Shown here: piece by piece, positions 51,404 to 59,260 of the stretch
How the letters are laid out: each line of letters starts with the position of its first letter
How positions within the stretch are numbered: position 1 is the first letter of the stretch
IMG/VR virus record: IMGVR_UViG_3300025655_000033
Location: 1-64,000 of that record
Strand: one strand, 5' to 3'
Origin: a virus
DNA length: 64,000 nucleotides
Made by a program: the position numbers and the translations under genes
The notes under the pieces: generated by a model
Seen by the model: the letters and a program-made list of their open reading frames with translations, nothing else
What the model was told of the DNA's origin: nothing
Database searches by the model: none

Positions 51404-51559
51404 ATGGCAACAACAAAAGTATTAGGCGAATTAATAGCTGACAACACTATAGCTAGCAACAACGTAGATAATTCAGTTGTAAAAACTATTACATTAACAC
51501 AAGCAGAATATGATGCACTGCCTTCGTATTCAGCATCAACAATATACATAACAACTTAA
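51404..51559 (+). CDS. Minimal tail-fibre adaptor protein
   Basis: A 51-residue protein: start MATTKVLGELIADNTIASNNV, like the beginning of the large 45247 fibre, and end ITLTQAEYDALPSYSASTIYITT, like the end of the 41145 fibre (ISLTQAEYDALTPDESAIYII). It thus joins a fibre N-terminus directly to a fibre C-terminus, with the central repeats missing. It may be an internally deleted fibre or an assembly intermediate. Free-standing status is supported by its start context, AACAAATGGCA. Confidence 0.6.
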   Translation: MATTKVLGELIADNTIASNNVDNSVVKTITLTQAEYDALPSYSASTIYITT

Positions 51560-51569
51560 TACATAAAAA

Positions 51570-53333
51570 ATGGCAATATATTTAGGAGCAAATGAATTAG
51601 CAACTGGTGGTGGAAGTTCAGTTGGATTAAATGGAATATCTCAATTTGCTAACGTACCTGCACTTTATACAGATGAAACGGATTCAACGTGGTTAAAAGC
51701 TGGTAACTTGCTTTTAGACCCTGCGTCTTATCCAAATGCTGCAACATCAAAATATAATATAGATATTTCATCATTAGCTGGCACATATGCTACAGATTTA
51801 TATCAGAGTTCGCCTAGATGGATGCAATTTAGTAGCGATGGAACTAAATTCTTTTTAAGTGGTTTAGACCCATACCAAATTCAAACATTTAATTGTTCAA
51901 CCGCCTGGGACATATCAACCGCTGTTTATTCAAGTTTTATTAATAATGGGGCTAGTAATTCACCAAACGCGGGGCATTGGTTTAATAATGATGGTACTAT
52001 ATGGTATACTCACGTTTCAAGTAGTAGATATATTGCATCATATAACGTAGGAACTCCTTATGATTTAACAACATTATCTTATATATCGCAAACAGGCAAC
52101 CTTACTGGCTATGGAGATGAGGGGAGGGGGATAGCATCAAATGAGGCTGGTACTAAAATGTACTATATGTCAACCAACAGTGATCAGATTGTAGAATTTA
52201 CACTTACCACACCATATTCTCCATCTACGTATTTAGCAGGTCCTGCTCCTGTAATCAAAAGCATAGCAGCGCAAGACAGCCTGCCAAACCAACTATTTAT
52301 TAGTGATGACGGTACTAAGCTTTATACGTTAGGTGATGCTAATAATAAAGTATATCAGTATTCTATGTCTGCTTATAATATAAGCACCCTATCTTTTGTA
52401 AGAGATTTAGATATTTCAGCTTACGAAACTTCTCCAGCCGCTCTAACCTTTAAAGCGGATGGAACTAAAATGTATATATCAGGCCCTTCAAATGATACCA
52501 TATATGAATTTGATTTAGGTACTGCTTGGAATATAAGCACCACTACATTGAATCAATCTTATAGGGTAGGGAGTCCAGATAACGCCCAATGGGGTATATA
52601 CATTAATTCATCTGGATCTAAAATGTTTACAACTGGTGATGATACTAATTCTGTTTTAAGTTGGAATATTGGCACACCTTGGGACATTACTACATCTTCC
52701 TATATTGAATCGTTTGACATATCGGCACAAGACACTTCTCCTAGAGGAATATTTTTTAAACCCGAAGGAGATAGAATGTTTGTAATTGGAGATGTGAATA
52801 ATAATGTTAATCAATATGATTTGTCAGTTGCATTTGATATTTCTACTTCTGTGTTTACACAATCACTTAATTTACCATATACAGCACCGATGGGATTATT
52901 TTTCAAGGAAGACGGCCTTAAAATGTACGTTGTTGATGCAACCAGTGATGTAGTAGGCCAATATAATTTATCCTCTGCTTGGGACATAAGTACCGCCTCA
53001 TTTTTACAAAGTTATAGTATTAATTCATTAGACACTACACTCCGAGGGATTTATTTTAGTTCGGATGGAAGTAGAATGTTTATAACCGGAGACGCAAATG
53101 ACTTAATTTATGATTTTGATTTAATAACACCGTGGGATATATCCACATCTATATTTAAACAATCTAAAGCAGCTGGAGCAAACGCTATGGGTATTTCTTT
53201 TAAACCAACTGGAGATTCATATTATATACTAAACTATAACGCAAAACAAGTTGATCAATATGATATTCCAATAGGAGTAGGATTATTAGATATAACAAAT
53301 TTAGACGCGCAAAGCTATGTAAGAATTAATTAA
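51570..53333 (+). CDS. Large beta-propeller tail protein
   Basis: A 587-residue protein with about ten repeats of roughly 47 residues, each like MYVVDATSDVVGQYNLSSAWDIST (G-x-Y-[DN]L-x-x-[AP]WDIST), forming a multi-bladed propeller. The repeat resembles seven-bladed WD/Kelch-type adhesion proteins in phage tail modules. The start follows ATAAAAAATGGC. It probably binds host surface glycans or proteins. Confidence 0.7.
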   Translation: MAIYLGANELATGGGSSVGLNGISQFANVPALYTDETDSTWLKAGNLLLDPASYPNAATSKYNIDISSLAGTYATDLYQSSPRWMQFSSDGTKFFLSGLDPYQIQTFNCSTAWDISTAVYSSFINNGASNSPNAGHWFNNDGTIWYTHVSSSRYIASYNVGTPYDLTTLSYISQTGNLTGYGDEGRGIASNEAGTKMYYMSTNSDQIVEFTLTTPYSPSTYLAGPAPVIKSIAAQDSLPNQLFISDDGTKLYTLGDANNKVYQYSMSAYNISTLSFVRDLDISAYETSPAALTFKADGTKMYISGPSNDTIYEFDLGTAWNISTTTLNQSYRVGSPDNAQWGIYINSSGSKMFTTGDDTNSVLSWNIGTPWDITTSSYIESFDISAQDTSPRGIFFKPEGDRMFVIGDVNNNVNQYDLSVAFDISTSVFTQSLNLPYTAPMGLFFKEDGLKMYVVDATSDVVGQYNLSSAWDISTASFLQSYSINSLDTTLRGIYFSSDGSRMFITGDANDLIYDFDLITPWDISTSIFKQSKAAGANAMGISFKPTGDSYYILNYNAKQVDQYDIPIGVGLLDITNLDAQSYVRIN

Positions 53334-53343
53334 TATAATACAT

Positions 53344-53574
53344 ATGATACTAACATACAAACAATCTCAAGAAAATAAAAAAAATTCAATAATTAATAAT
53401 AGGGCTGAAAACACTGAAAAAGAATGGAGAGATTTAGAATTACAAGCAACAGACTATATTGTTGCGGTAACCGATCATCCAAACCATTCTAAATATATAA
53501 CCTATAGGCAGGAACTAAGGGATTATCCGGCACAACTAGATTTTCCAAATGGTGAGCGCCCTATAAAACCTTAA
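53344..53574 (+). CDS. Tail-fibre assembly chaperone-like protein (copy 3)
   Basis: A 76-residue protein: the C-terminal LELQATDYIVAVTDHPNHSKYITYRQELRDYPAQ and FPNGERPIKP closely match copy 1 at 49031. It follows the propeller gene at 10 bases. The pairing of each adhesin with its own chaperone supports that the cassette evolved by duplication of adhesin-chaperone units. Confidence 0.68.
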   Translation: MILTYKQSQENKKNSIINNRAENTEKEWRDLELQATDYIVAVTDHPNHSKYITYRQELRDYPAQLDFPNGERPIKP

Positions 53575-53615
53575 AACGCAGTATCAAGATTATTTTTATT
53601 ACTTAAAAAAACTAA

Positions 53616-53650
53616 AAAATACGTAATCTTATAACTATTAACAATAAACC
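53616..53650 (+). promoter_or_regulatory. Degenerate promoter-like element before the chaperonin operon
   Basis: AATACG followed by 10 bases and then ACTATTAACAATA. The first hexamer matches the other copies, the second half poorly. It lies 8 bases before the small gene at 53658, in an 83-base gap, so a weaker relative of the phage promoter is possible but not established. Confidence 0.4.
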
Positions 53651-53657
53651 AAAACCA

Positions 53658-53948
53658 ATGACACTTTTTTACCGCACTCATTCGTGGAGTAGTGAACCAC
53701 AAATTACCGATGAAACCAAAAAGTTATGGAGGCATATAGCTGAAAAAACTAACTGGAGAATCACCCAATTACCAAACGGTTTTTTTCAAACCGAATACCA
53801 AGATCTAGAAAAAGAAGATACTTGGAACGACGTAACCAGAAGAGAAACAGTTGCTGGCGCTGAAGCTGCTATTGATTCAACAGTAGAGCATTACGCTAAA
53901 AAGCTGGAATTCTTAGATGGACCTAAAGTCGTTAAGACCTTTAAATAA
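53658..53948 (+). CDS. Hypothetical protein conserved near phage chaperonins
   Basis: A 96-residue protein: WRHIAEKTNWRITQLPNGFFQTEYQD near the middle and a helical, acidic C-terminus (AAIDSTVEHYAKKLEFLDGPKVVKTF). I associate this sequence style with small proteins in marine phage genomes, often next to nucleotide or protein-folding genes. It may be part of the groEL-groES operon. Function unknown. Confidence 0.58.
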   Translation: MTLFYRTHSWSSEPQITDETKKLWRHIAEKTNWRITQLPNGFFQTEYQDLEKEDTWNDVTRRETVAGAEAAIDSTVEHYAKKLEFLDGPKVVKTFK

Positions 53949-53978
53949 AATACTACTTCAATCAAATTAAATTAAATT

Positions 53979-55535
53979 ATGTCAGACGCAATTGTCAAGA
54001 ACCTAAGTTTCGGTAACGAAGCTAAGGACAAAGTATTTGAAGGTATTACAAAACTCACAAAAGCCGTTAGCTCCACGCTCGGGGCTAGCGGTAAATGTGT
54101 GATGCTAGAAGATGGAAATGGAAGACCAATCATAACTAAAGACGGTGTAACAGTAGCAGATAGTATTATACTATTAGATCCTGTTGAAAATATGGGGGCT
54201 ACACTTTTAAAAGAAGCTGCTAGAAAAACCGTAAGTGAAGCGGGGGACGGTACAACAACCGCAACTGTATTAGCACACGCTATATTAACTGAAGCTTACA
54301 ATGTAGCTGATAAGATTAGCTCAAGAGATTTAAAAATCGGTATAGACAACGCTGTTGAGAAAGTAGTTAAATACTTAGAATCAATTTCAGTTAATATACA
54401 AGGAGATATGATAGATCAAATAGCTACTATATCTACTAACAACGATGCAGAACTTGGTAAATTAATTGGTGATGCTTTTAGATCTGTTGATGAAACAGGT
54501 GTAGTTATGATGGAAACATCGTCAGATGGTACTACAGCAGTAGAAATAGTTGACGGAGTACAATACAACAAAGGGCTAACGAACTCACATTTTGTTACAA
54601 GCAAAAGCCAAAGAGTTGCTGAATTAGAAAATCCTTATGTATTATTAGTTGAATCACCAATTGATAATATAAGACAAATTCAAAGCGTGCTAGAGTTTGT
54701 TATAAAAGGTAATAAGTCTTTACTTGTAATCGCGGACGTAGACCAACCAGTACTTGCAACTTTAGCAATGAATAAAGTCAAAGGTAATTTAAAGATTAAT
54801 GTTATCAATGCGCCAACATACGGTGTAGCTAAAAAAGAAACATTAGATGATCTTGCAATGCTAACTGGTGCTACTATTATAAACGAAGACTTAGGAGATG
54901 ATTTAGATTTAATTAATCCTCAATACCTAGGTAATTGTATAAAAAGTGTAACTACAGACGAAGAAACAATATTACAAGTTGGAGAAGTTTCAGAAGAGGT
55001 TCAAAATACTATAAAAGGTATTAAAGAAAAACTTGTTACAACTAAAGAGCCTTACGAAATAGTAAAGCTTGAAAAAAGATTAGCAAGACTAGCAGCTAAA
55101 ATAGCTATAGTAAAAGTAGGTGCTAATTCAGAAATAGAATTAAAAGAAAAGAAAGATAGAGTTGAAGATGCTATCTGCGCAACTAAAGCCGCAATCAAAG
55201 AAGGTATTGTACCTGGTGGTGGAATTGCCCTGTTAAACGCATCGGAAACAGTTAAAGCTAATACAATAGGTGAAGAAGCGCTGCTAGAGGCTATTAAGGC
55301 GCCATTTAAGACCATTTTAGAAAATGCAAGTATAGAATACCAAGAATCTAAAAGAGGCAAAGGAATGGGTTTAAATGTGATAACTGGTAAAAAGGTTAAT
55401 ATGATCAAACACGGGATTATTGATCCACTACTAGTTACTAAAAGTGCACTTAGAAACGCTGCTTCAGTTGCTACAACTATTTTATCTACGGATTGTGTAA
55501 TTAATAACTTAAGGATTAATGAAGGCAATAGGTAG
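53979..55535 (+). CDS. groEL: Chaperonin GroEL
   Basis: A 518-residue GroEL. The ATP site is intact: KDGVTVAD (Asp55), GDGTTTATVLA (Asp90) and a VEDAICATKAAIKEGIVPGGGIALL segment with the catalytic Asp of the equatorial domain. The intermediate and apical regions follow the usual order. Compared with the 548-residue E. coli protein the C-terminal Gly-Gly-Met tail is absent; the protein ends DCVINNLRINEGNR. It folds phage capsid or internal proteins. The gene overlaps groES by 17 bases. Confidence 0.93.
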   Translation: MSDAIVKNLSFGNEAKDKVFEGITKLTKAVSSTLGASGKCVMLEDGNGRPIITKDGVTVADSIILLDPVENMGATLLKEAARKTVSEAGDGTTTATVLAHAILTEAYNVADKISSRDLKIGIDNAVEKVVKYLESISVNIQGDMIDQIATISTNNDAELGKLIGDAFRSVDETGVVMMETSSDGTTAVEIVDGVQYNKGLTNSHFVTSKSQRVAELENPYVLLVESPIDNIRQIQSVLEFVIKGNKSLLVIADVDQPVLATLAMNKVKGNLKINVINAPTYGVAKKETLDDLAMLTGATIINEDLGDDLDLINPQYLGNCIKSVTTDEETILQVGEVSEEVQNTIKGIKEKLVTTKEPYEIVKLEKRLARLAAKIAIVKVGANSEIELKEKKDRVEDAICATKAAIKEGIVPGGGIALLNASETVKANTIGEEALLEAIKAPFKTILENASIEYQESKRGKGMGLNVITGKKVNMIKHGIIDPLLVTKSALRNAASVATTILSTDCVINNLRINEGNR

Positions 55536-55779
55536 AAACTTAATAATAGAAAAAGTAAAAGAAGGTACCACTGAAACAAAAGGTGGTTTACTTCTTGCTG
55601 AAAACCAAAGAGAAGACATTAGGTATATTATGGCTACTGTTGTTTCTGTTGGTGATGAAACAGCTGGAATAAAAGAAGGTGATCAAATTTATTATGATCG
55701 TCATGCTGGACATAAAATAGAGGTAGATAAAGATATTTACCATATTATAAAAATTCAGGATGTAGTTGTTGTTCTATGA
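55519..55779 (+). CDS. groES: Co-chaperonin GroES
   Basis: An 86-residue GroES. The start MKAIGRNLIIEKV, the mobile-loop segment EGTTETKGGLLLAENQREDIRY with GGLLL (contact with GroEL), and the DQIYYDRHAGHKIEVDKDIYHI beta-barrel end are all in place. Slightly shorter than the 97-residue bacterial protein. The gene begins inside the groEL 3' end. In bacterial operons the order is groES-groEL; here it is reversed. Confidence 0.9.
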   Translation: MKAIGRNLIIEKVKEGTTETKGGLLLAENQREDIRYIMATVVSVGDETAGIKEGDQIYYDRHAGHKIEVDKDIYHIIKIQDVVVVL

Positions 55780-56222
55780 AAAGGCTAGAAGCAAGTGATA
55801 TTAAAGAATTGAACTTGTTAAAACATTATCGGATAATAAGACAATGGGCTTGTAGAAACAACGACTTAACTGATGCGGATTTAGAGTTACTGATCTACTT
55901 TGATTGTATGGGTTTTTTTACCAAACAAGATTATAAAATCGGTACGTATGCTTATAGTTGGGATAACACGCGCTGGAACAGATTATTGAAAGAAGGGTGG
56001 ATTACGGTTTGGAGAGAAAGAAACCACACCACTCAAAAATATCATATATATAAAGTTTCATTTAAGTGCAAACAACTTATAAGTAGAATGTATCGTATTA
56101 TGCTTGGTGAAGAAGATATACCTACAAGTCATAGAAGAAACAAAATAATGCAAGGTAAAACTTACATGGATACTGTTCTAAAGACTGCAATTGATAATGT
56201 AAATAAAGATAAAAATAGATAA
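55776..56222 (+). CDS. Winged-helix-like DNA-binding protein
   Basis: A 148-residue basic protein. Residues 30-110 contain NNDLTDADLELLIYFDCMGFFT, then SWDNTRWNRLLKEGWITVWRERN, then THQYHIYKVS-like strands, which fits a winged helix-turn-helix of the MarR type. The stop of groES overlaps its start by 4 bases. It may control transcription of the lysis/packaging genes or contact host RNA polymerase. Confidence 0.6.
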   Translation: MKRLEASDIKELNLLKHYRIIRQWACRNNDLTDADLELLIYFDCMGFFTKQDYKIGTYAYSWDNTRWNRLLKEGWITVWRERNHTTQKYHIYKVSFKCKQLISRMYRIMLGEEDIPTSHRRNKIMQGKTYMDTVLKTAIDNVNKDKNR

Positions 56223-56223
56223 T

Positions 56224-56535
56224 ATGAACAACACAAGAGGTGGTATATTTAGTACATTAAATCCTGCTCAACAACAAGAGGTATTAGATCCTATGACTGG
56301 TATGCCAGTTCAGCAAACTGCTGTTCCACCAGCACCTAGTAACACACTTGGTATGGCTAAACCTGTTTTTAATGATATGACTCAAACTGCTGCTCAAGGT
56401 CTTTACGGTGATGTAGAGCAAAGACAAATGTCTATGGGTAATAGAACTCCTATGTTTATGAAAGATCAAACTGGTGATGGTAAAATCACTAGAGCAGATG
56501 TTATAAAGGCAAGAGTAGAAGGTTACAAAGAATAA
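56224..56535 (+). CDS. Hypothetical protein with a C-terminal EF-hand-like loop
   Basis: A 103-residue protein; the C-terminus has DQTGDGKITRADVI, a D-x-x-x-D-G-x-[IL]-x-x-x-[DE] calcium-binding-loop pattern as in EF-hands or dockerins. The N-terminal two thirds are Gln/Pro/Ala-rich and likely flexible. It may bind calcium in the virion; context is the small structural/lysis gene cluster. Confidence 0.6.
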   Translation: MNNTRGGIFSTLNPAQQQEVLDPMTGMPVQQTAVPPAPSNTLGMAKPVFNDMTQTAAQGLYGDVEQRQMSMGNRTPMFMKDQTGDGKITRADVIKARVEGYKE

Positions 56536-56777
56536 TGATTAAACTAATAAAAAATATTATGAAAAAAACTACAACACCAGCTGTAAGTAAAATAGAAGCT
56601 CACGGCACTACTGGAGCTAATGCTTTGTGGGATGGGCCGTTAGATACTACTGGTTTTCCAATGGGTAAAGGCTCTAGCAGTGGAAAAAATGGTATGAAGG
56701 TTAATATGTCAGATGTACCTTATTCAGAAGGACCTATTACGTCTAAGACTTATGCTAAGGGAAATGGCAGGGGCTGA
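56535..56777 (+). CDS. Small hypothetical protein
   Basis: An 80-residue polar protein with many Gly/Ser/Thr residues (GAPNALWDGPLDTTGFPMGKGSSSG-like), following the previous gene by TAATG overlap. A virion protein is likely by position, but there is no recognisable domain. Confidence 0.5.
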   Translation: MIKLIKNIMKKTTTPAVSKIEAHGTTGANALWDGPLDTTGFPMGKGSSSGKNGMKVNMSDVPYSEGPITSKTYAKGNGRG

Positions 56778-56916
56778 TATTAAGCTTTATGCAATAAACG
56801 CAATATCTTTATTAGTTTCTATGACGAGCATCGAGCCTGTATTGAAGATCATGTTATTAGTAGTTACTATAGGGTATACTGTTAATAAGTGGTATCACTT
56901 GTATAAGAAGAAATAA
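56764..56916 (+). CDS. Small membrane protein, holin candidate
   Basis: A 50-residue protein from the ATG at 56764 (an upstream ATG at 56713 would overlap the previous gene more). It contains two hydrophobic stretches (AINAISLLVSM and VLKIMLLVVTIGYTV) and a Lys-rich end (YHLYKKK), as small holins do. It is immediately followed by the M15 peptidase gene, the usual holin-endolysin order. Confidence 0.55.
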   Translation: MAGADIKLYAINAISLLVSMTSIEPVLKIMLLVVTIGYTVNKWYHLYKKK

Positions 56917-56917
56917 A

Positions 56918-57373
56918 ATGATTAGTAAGCATGTATCTGACAAAGAAGGTGTTTATTCAAGAACTGCACTAAGACTTGATATAGACAACACGCCTGAACC
57001 ATATCACTTGGTTAACATGCAGATAATTGCTGAACTTGTTTTTGAACCGCTTAGAGAATGGGTTAATGGACCTATTAAAATTAATTCATTTTACAGATGT
57101 AAAGAATTAAATTCAGCTATAGGCGGAAGCAATAGATCTCAGCATTGCGAGGGTAGAGCGATTGATATTGACGATACCTTTGGTCACAAGACTAATGCAG
57201 AAATGTTTGAGTATATAAAAAACAACTTAGATTTCGATCAATTAATTTGGGAATTTGGAAACGATAATAATCCTGACTGGGTGCATGTTAGTTATGTTTC
57301 TTCTGATGAAAATAGAAGAAGAATTATGAAGGCTTACAAATTAAATGGCAAATCAAAATACAAACTAATATAA
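56918..57373 (+). CDS. M15-family peptidase, probable endolysin
   Basis: A 151-residue zinc peptidase. The ligand set is visible: His76 and Asp83 in SQHCEGRAIDID and His123 in DWVHVSY, as in the M15 D-Ala-D-Ala carboxypeptidase/L-Ala-D-Glu endopeptidase family. The conserved INSFYRCKELNSAIGG lies just before. No signal peptide is present, so export would depend on a holin. It probably cleaves host peptidoglycan at lysis. Confidence 0.85.
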   Translation: MISKHVSDKEGVYSRTALRLDIDNTPEPYHLVNMQIIAELVFEPLREWVNGPIKINSFYRCKELNSAIGGSNRSQHCEGRAIDIDDTFGHKTNAEMFEYIKNNLDFDQLIWEFGNDNNPDWVHVSYVSSDENRRRIMKAYKLNGKSKYKLI

Positions 57374-57615
57374 TGGCATACGTACAAAGTAAATCTCCTT
57401 TTTTAAGGACCAAACCATACAAAGCAGGTATGTCTGCTGAGGAAAGAAGAAAGTACAACAGGGAAACTGGTGGAAACTTACAAGCACCTCAACCAGAAGG
57501 TGGTAGTAGAAAAAAATCATACTGTGCTAGATCAGCTGGTATTAAAAAATGTAAAAATCCAGATAAAAACGGTGACTGTCCAAACGACATTGCAAGACGT
57601 AAGTGGAAATGCTAA
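57373..57615 (+). CDS. Small Cys-rich basic protein
   Basis: An 80-residue protein. The C-terminal half KSYCARSAGIKKCKNPDKNGDCPNDIARRKWKC has four Cys and resembles conserved small phage proteins (SxCARxxGxK...C...RRKW[KR]C). A zinc- or DNA-binding role would fit the basic charge. The start shares the last base of the M15 stop. Confidence 0.65.
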   Translation: MAYVQSKSPFLRTKPYKAGMSAEERRKYNRETGGNLQAPQPEGGSRKKSYCARSAGIKKCKNPDKNGDCPNDIARRKWKC

Positions 57616-57633
57616 TAATAAAAAAATAAAACT

Positions 57634-58239
57634 ATGCCATTTAAAATGAAAGGTTCTCCATTAAATGCAATTGGAGACACAAAAGACGGAATTATAAAAA
57701 GAGCTTTAACAGGACAAAAAGCTAACATAGAAACGTCTTCTCAAAGACAATCTAAGGGAATATACACTAAAGCTGAGTTAGCTAGTAAATCTTCTACTAA
57801 AAACTTATCTAATGAGTTTACAGCTAGTTTATCTAAACCAGGTAATAAAGCTAACAATCCTTTTGTGAATGGTGTAGATACTAGTGTGGCAAAACCTACA
57901 CCTGTTAAACCAATATCTACAGAAAAAACACCTACTAAAAAAACAATAGAGCAAAAAAAAGAAGTTAAACTAAAAACTTCTGAAAAAAGTGTTAAGCTAG
58001 CTGAAACTAATCCTAAGATAAAAGCTGGAATGGCTAAGCCAGTTTCTGAAACAAGAAAATCTGGAACAACAAAGCAAGAAGCTAGACTAGCTAAAACAAA
58101 AGATAAAGCTGCTAAAGTTAAATCTGATTACAATACTGGTTCTAGAGGTCAGATGGAAGGTAAAGCAGCAAGAGCTAAACATGACAGGTTAAACAAGAGA
58201 GCAGCAAGAATAGAAAAAAGAATCTCAAAAAAGAAATAA
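57634..58239 (+). CDS. Small virion-like protein with MPFKMKGSP start
   Basis: A 201-residue, very Lys/Ala/Ser/Thr-rich protein, low complexity after residue 20 and probably disordered with coiled sections. Its first nine residues MPFKMKGSP are shared with or resemble other genes in this cluster. The composition suggests DNA or capsid binding, as an internal or decoration protein. Function unknown. Confidence 0.6.
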   Translation: MPFKMKGSPLNAIGDTKDGIIKRALTGQKANIETSSQRQSKGIYTKAELASKSSTKNLSNEFTASLSKPGNKANNPFVNGVDTSVAKPTPVKPISTEKTPTKKTIEQKKEVKLKTSEKSVKLAETNPKIKAGMAKPVSETRKSGTTKQEARLAKTKDKAAKVKSDYNTGSRGQMEGKAARAKHDRLNKRAARIEKRISKKK

Positions 58240-58241
58240 TT

Positions 58242-58451
58242 ATGCCAAACATTAGTAAAAAAACAGCTTACAACGTTAAAGAAGCAAGCAACCAATCACT
58301 TGATGCATCAGCTAGAAAAAACTATGCAAAAAACGCTCAAGCAGGAATGAAAGACGATAGTCCAATGTCTATGTATGGATCTCCAGCTAAAATGAGTTGT
58401 TCTCCTATGAAGATGACTGGATCTTGGATGAGTAAACACTGTTCTAAGTAA
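58242..58451 (+). CDS. Small protein with SPMKM motifs
   Basis: A 69-residue protein with KMSCSPMKMTGSWMSKHCS and three Met/Ser/Pro-type motifs, related in style to the MPFKMKGSP starts of the neighbouring genes. Its stop overlaps the next start (TAATGG). Function unknown. Confidence 0.5.
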   Translation: MPNISKKTAYNVKEASNQSLDASARKNYAKNAQAGMKDDSPMSMYGSPAKMSCSPMKMTGSWMSKHCSK

Positions 58452-58618
58452 TGGAATCCAAGGGGTTAGGTGACACTATAGAAAAGATAACTACAGCAAC
58501 TGGTATTAAATCTGTTGTTGATAAAGTATCAGAGGGTCTTAATATCCCTTGTGGTTGCCAAAAAAGAAAAGAAACTTTAAATAACATGTTCCCTTATAAT
58601 GGCGTTCAAACTAAATAG
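58451..58618 (+). CDS. Small protein with CGC and NMFPY motifs
   Basis: A 55-residue protein: helical beginning, then IPCGCQKRKETLNNMFPYNGVQTK. The pattern CGC...RKE[TK]LNxxFPY recurs in small phage proteins and may be a metal-binding knuckle. It overlaps the following gene by 20 bases. Confidence 0.55.
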   Translation: MESKGLGDTIEKITTATGIKSVVDKVSEGLNIPCGCQKRKETLNNMFPYNGVQTK

Positions 58619-58919
58619 TCCTCCTTACTTTATGGATAACACACCTATCTACAACGTAGACTTAGGTGATGGTGTCCTAGGTAAAGCTGACAGAAATGGC
58701 AGTATATTAATAAACAAAAATATAACTGACTCTAAACAAATAGATGATGTTATAAAGCACGAGAAAGTTCATCTTGATCAAATGAAAAGAGGTGATCTTG
58801 ATTATAATGATAGTGCAGTTTTTTGGAAAGGTAAAAAATATTCAAGAGCACAAATGGAAGAAGGTGCTAAAAATCTTCCTTGGGAAAAAGAAGCTTATAA
58901 CAAATCTAAAACTAAATAA
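58599..58919 (+). CDS. Small HEKVH metallopeptidase-like protein
   Basis: A 106-residue protein with HEKVH at residues 54-58 (HExxH zinc motif) and a later Glu in LPWEKEAY (96/98) that could complete a minigluzincin-type ligand set. The middle segment VFWKGKKYSRAQMEEG is distinctive. It may cut cell wall, scaffold or a host protein. Activity is inferred; the motif is only five residues long. Confidence 0.65.
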   Translation: MAFKLNSPPYFMDNTPIYNVDLGDGVLGKADRNGSILINKNITDSKQIDDVIKHEKVHLDQMKRGDLDYNDSAVFWKGKKYSRAQMEEGAKNLPWEKEAYNKSKTK

Positions 58920-58921
58920 AT

Positions 58922-59260
58922 ATGCCATTTAAAATGAAATACTCAAGTCCTTTGAGTAAAATAAACGAAGGACCTGGTGATGACACTAAAAAAAGTAAAG
59001 GTAAATTAACTGAATCTCAAACAGAGAATCTAGTTAACGCTATCAATGAGAAGTATGGTGAAAAAATACCCACACCAACAGGCGCTAATCTTGGTAAGTT
59101 TTCTAAATTTGTTAAAAGAGGTGCTAATAGATTACAAGAAGGTGGTGCTATTCCAACATACAAACCAGCTAAAGGAGTTACTCCACAGCAGTTTGAAAAC
59201 TACTCAAAGCAAATTCAAAAAGAAAACCCTGATATTAAAGCCCAATTTAAATACAAATAA
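58922..59260 (+). CDS. Small MPFKMK-type protein
   Basis: A 112-residue protein starting MPFKMKYSSPLSKINE, the same signature as the 57634 gene (MPFKMKGSPLNA). The remainder is polar and Lys/Gln-rich with no domain. It may share a targeting signal with its neighbours (see findings). Stop and next start share one base. Confidence 0.55.
   Translation: MPFKMKYSSPLSKINEGPGDDTKKSKGKLTESQTENLVNAINEKYGEKIPTPTGANLGKFSKFVKRGANRLQEGGAIPTYKPAKGVTPQQFENYSKQIQKENPDIKAQFKYK

Noticed and set aside
38405-53333. Diversity-generating retroelement in the fibre cassette
   Set aside because: No reverse transcriptase gene or template/variable repeat pair is visible; the repeats are explained by protein modules.
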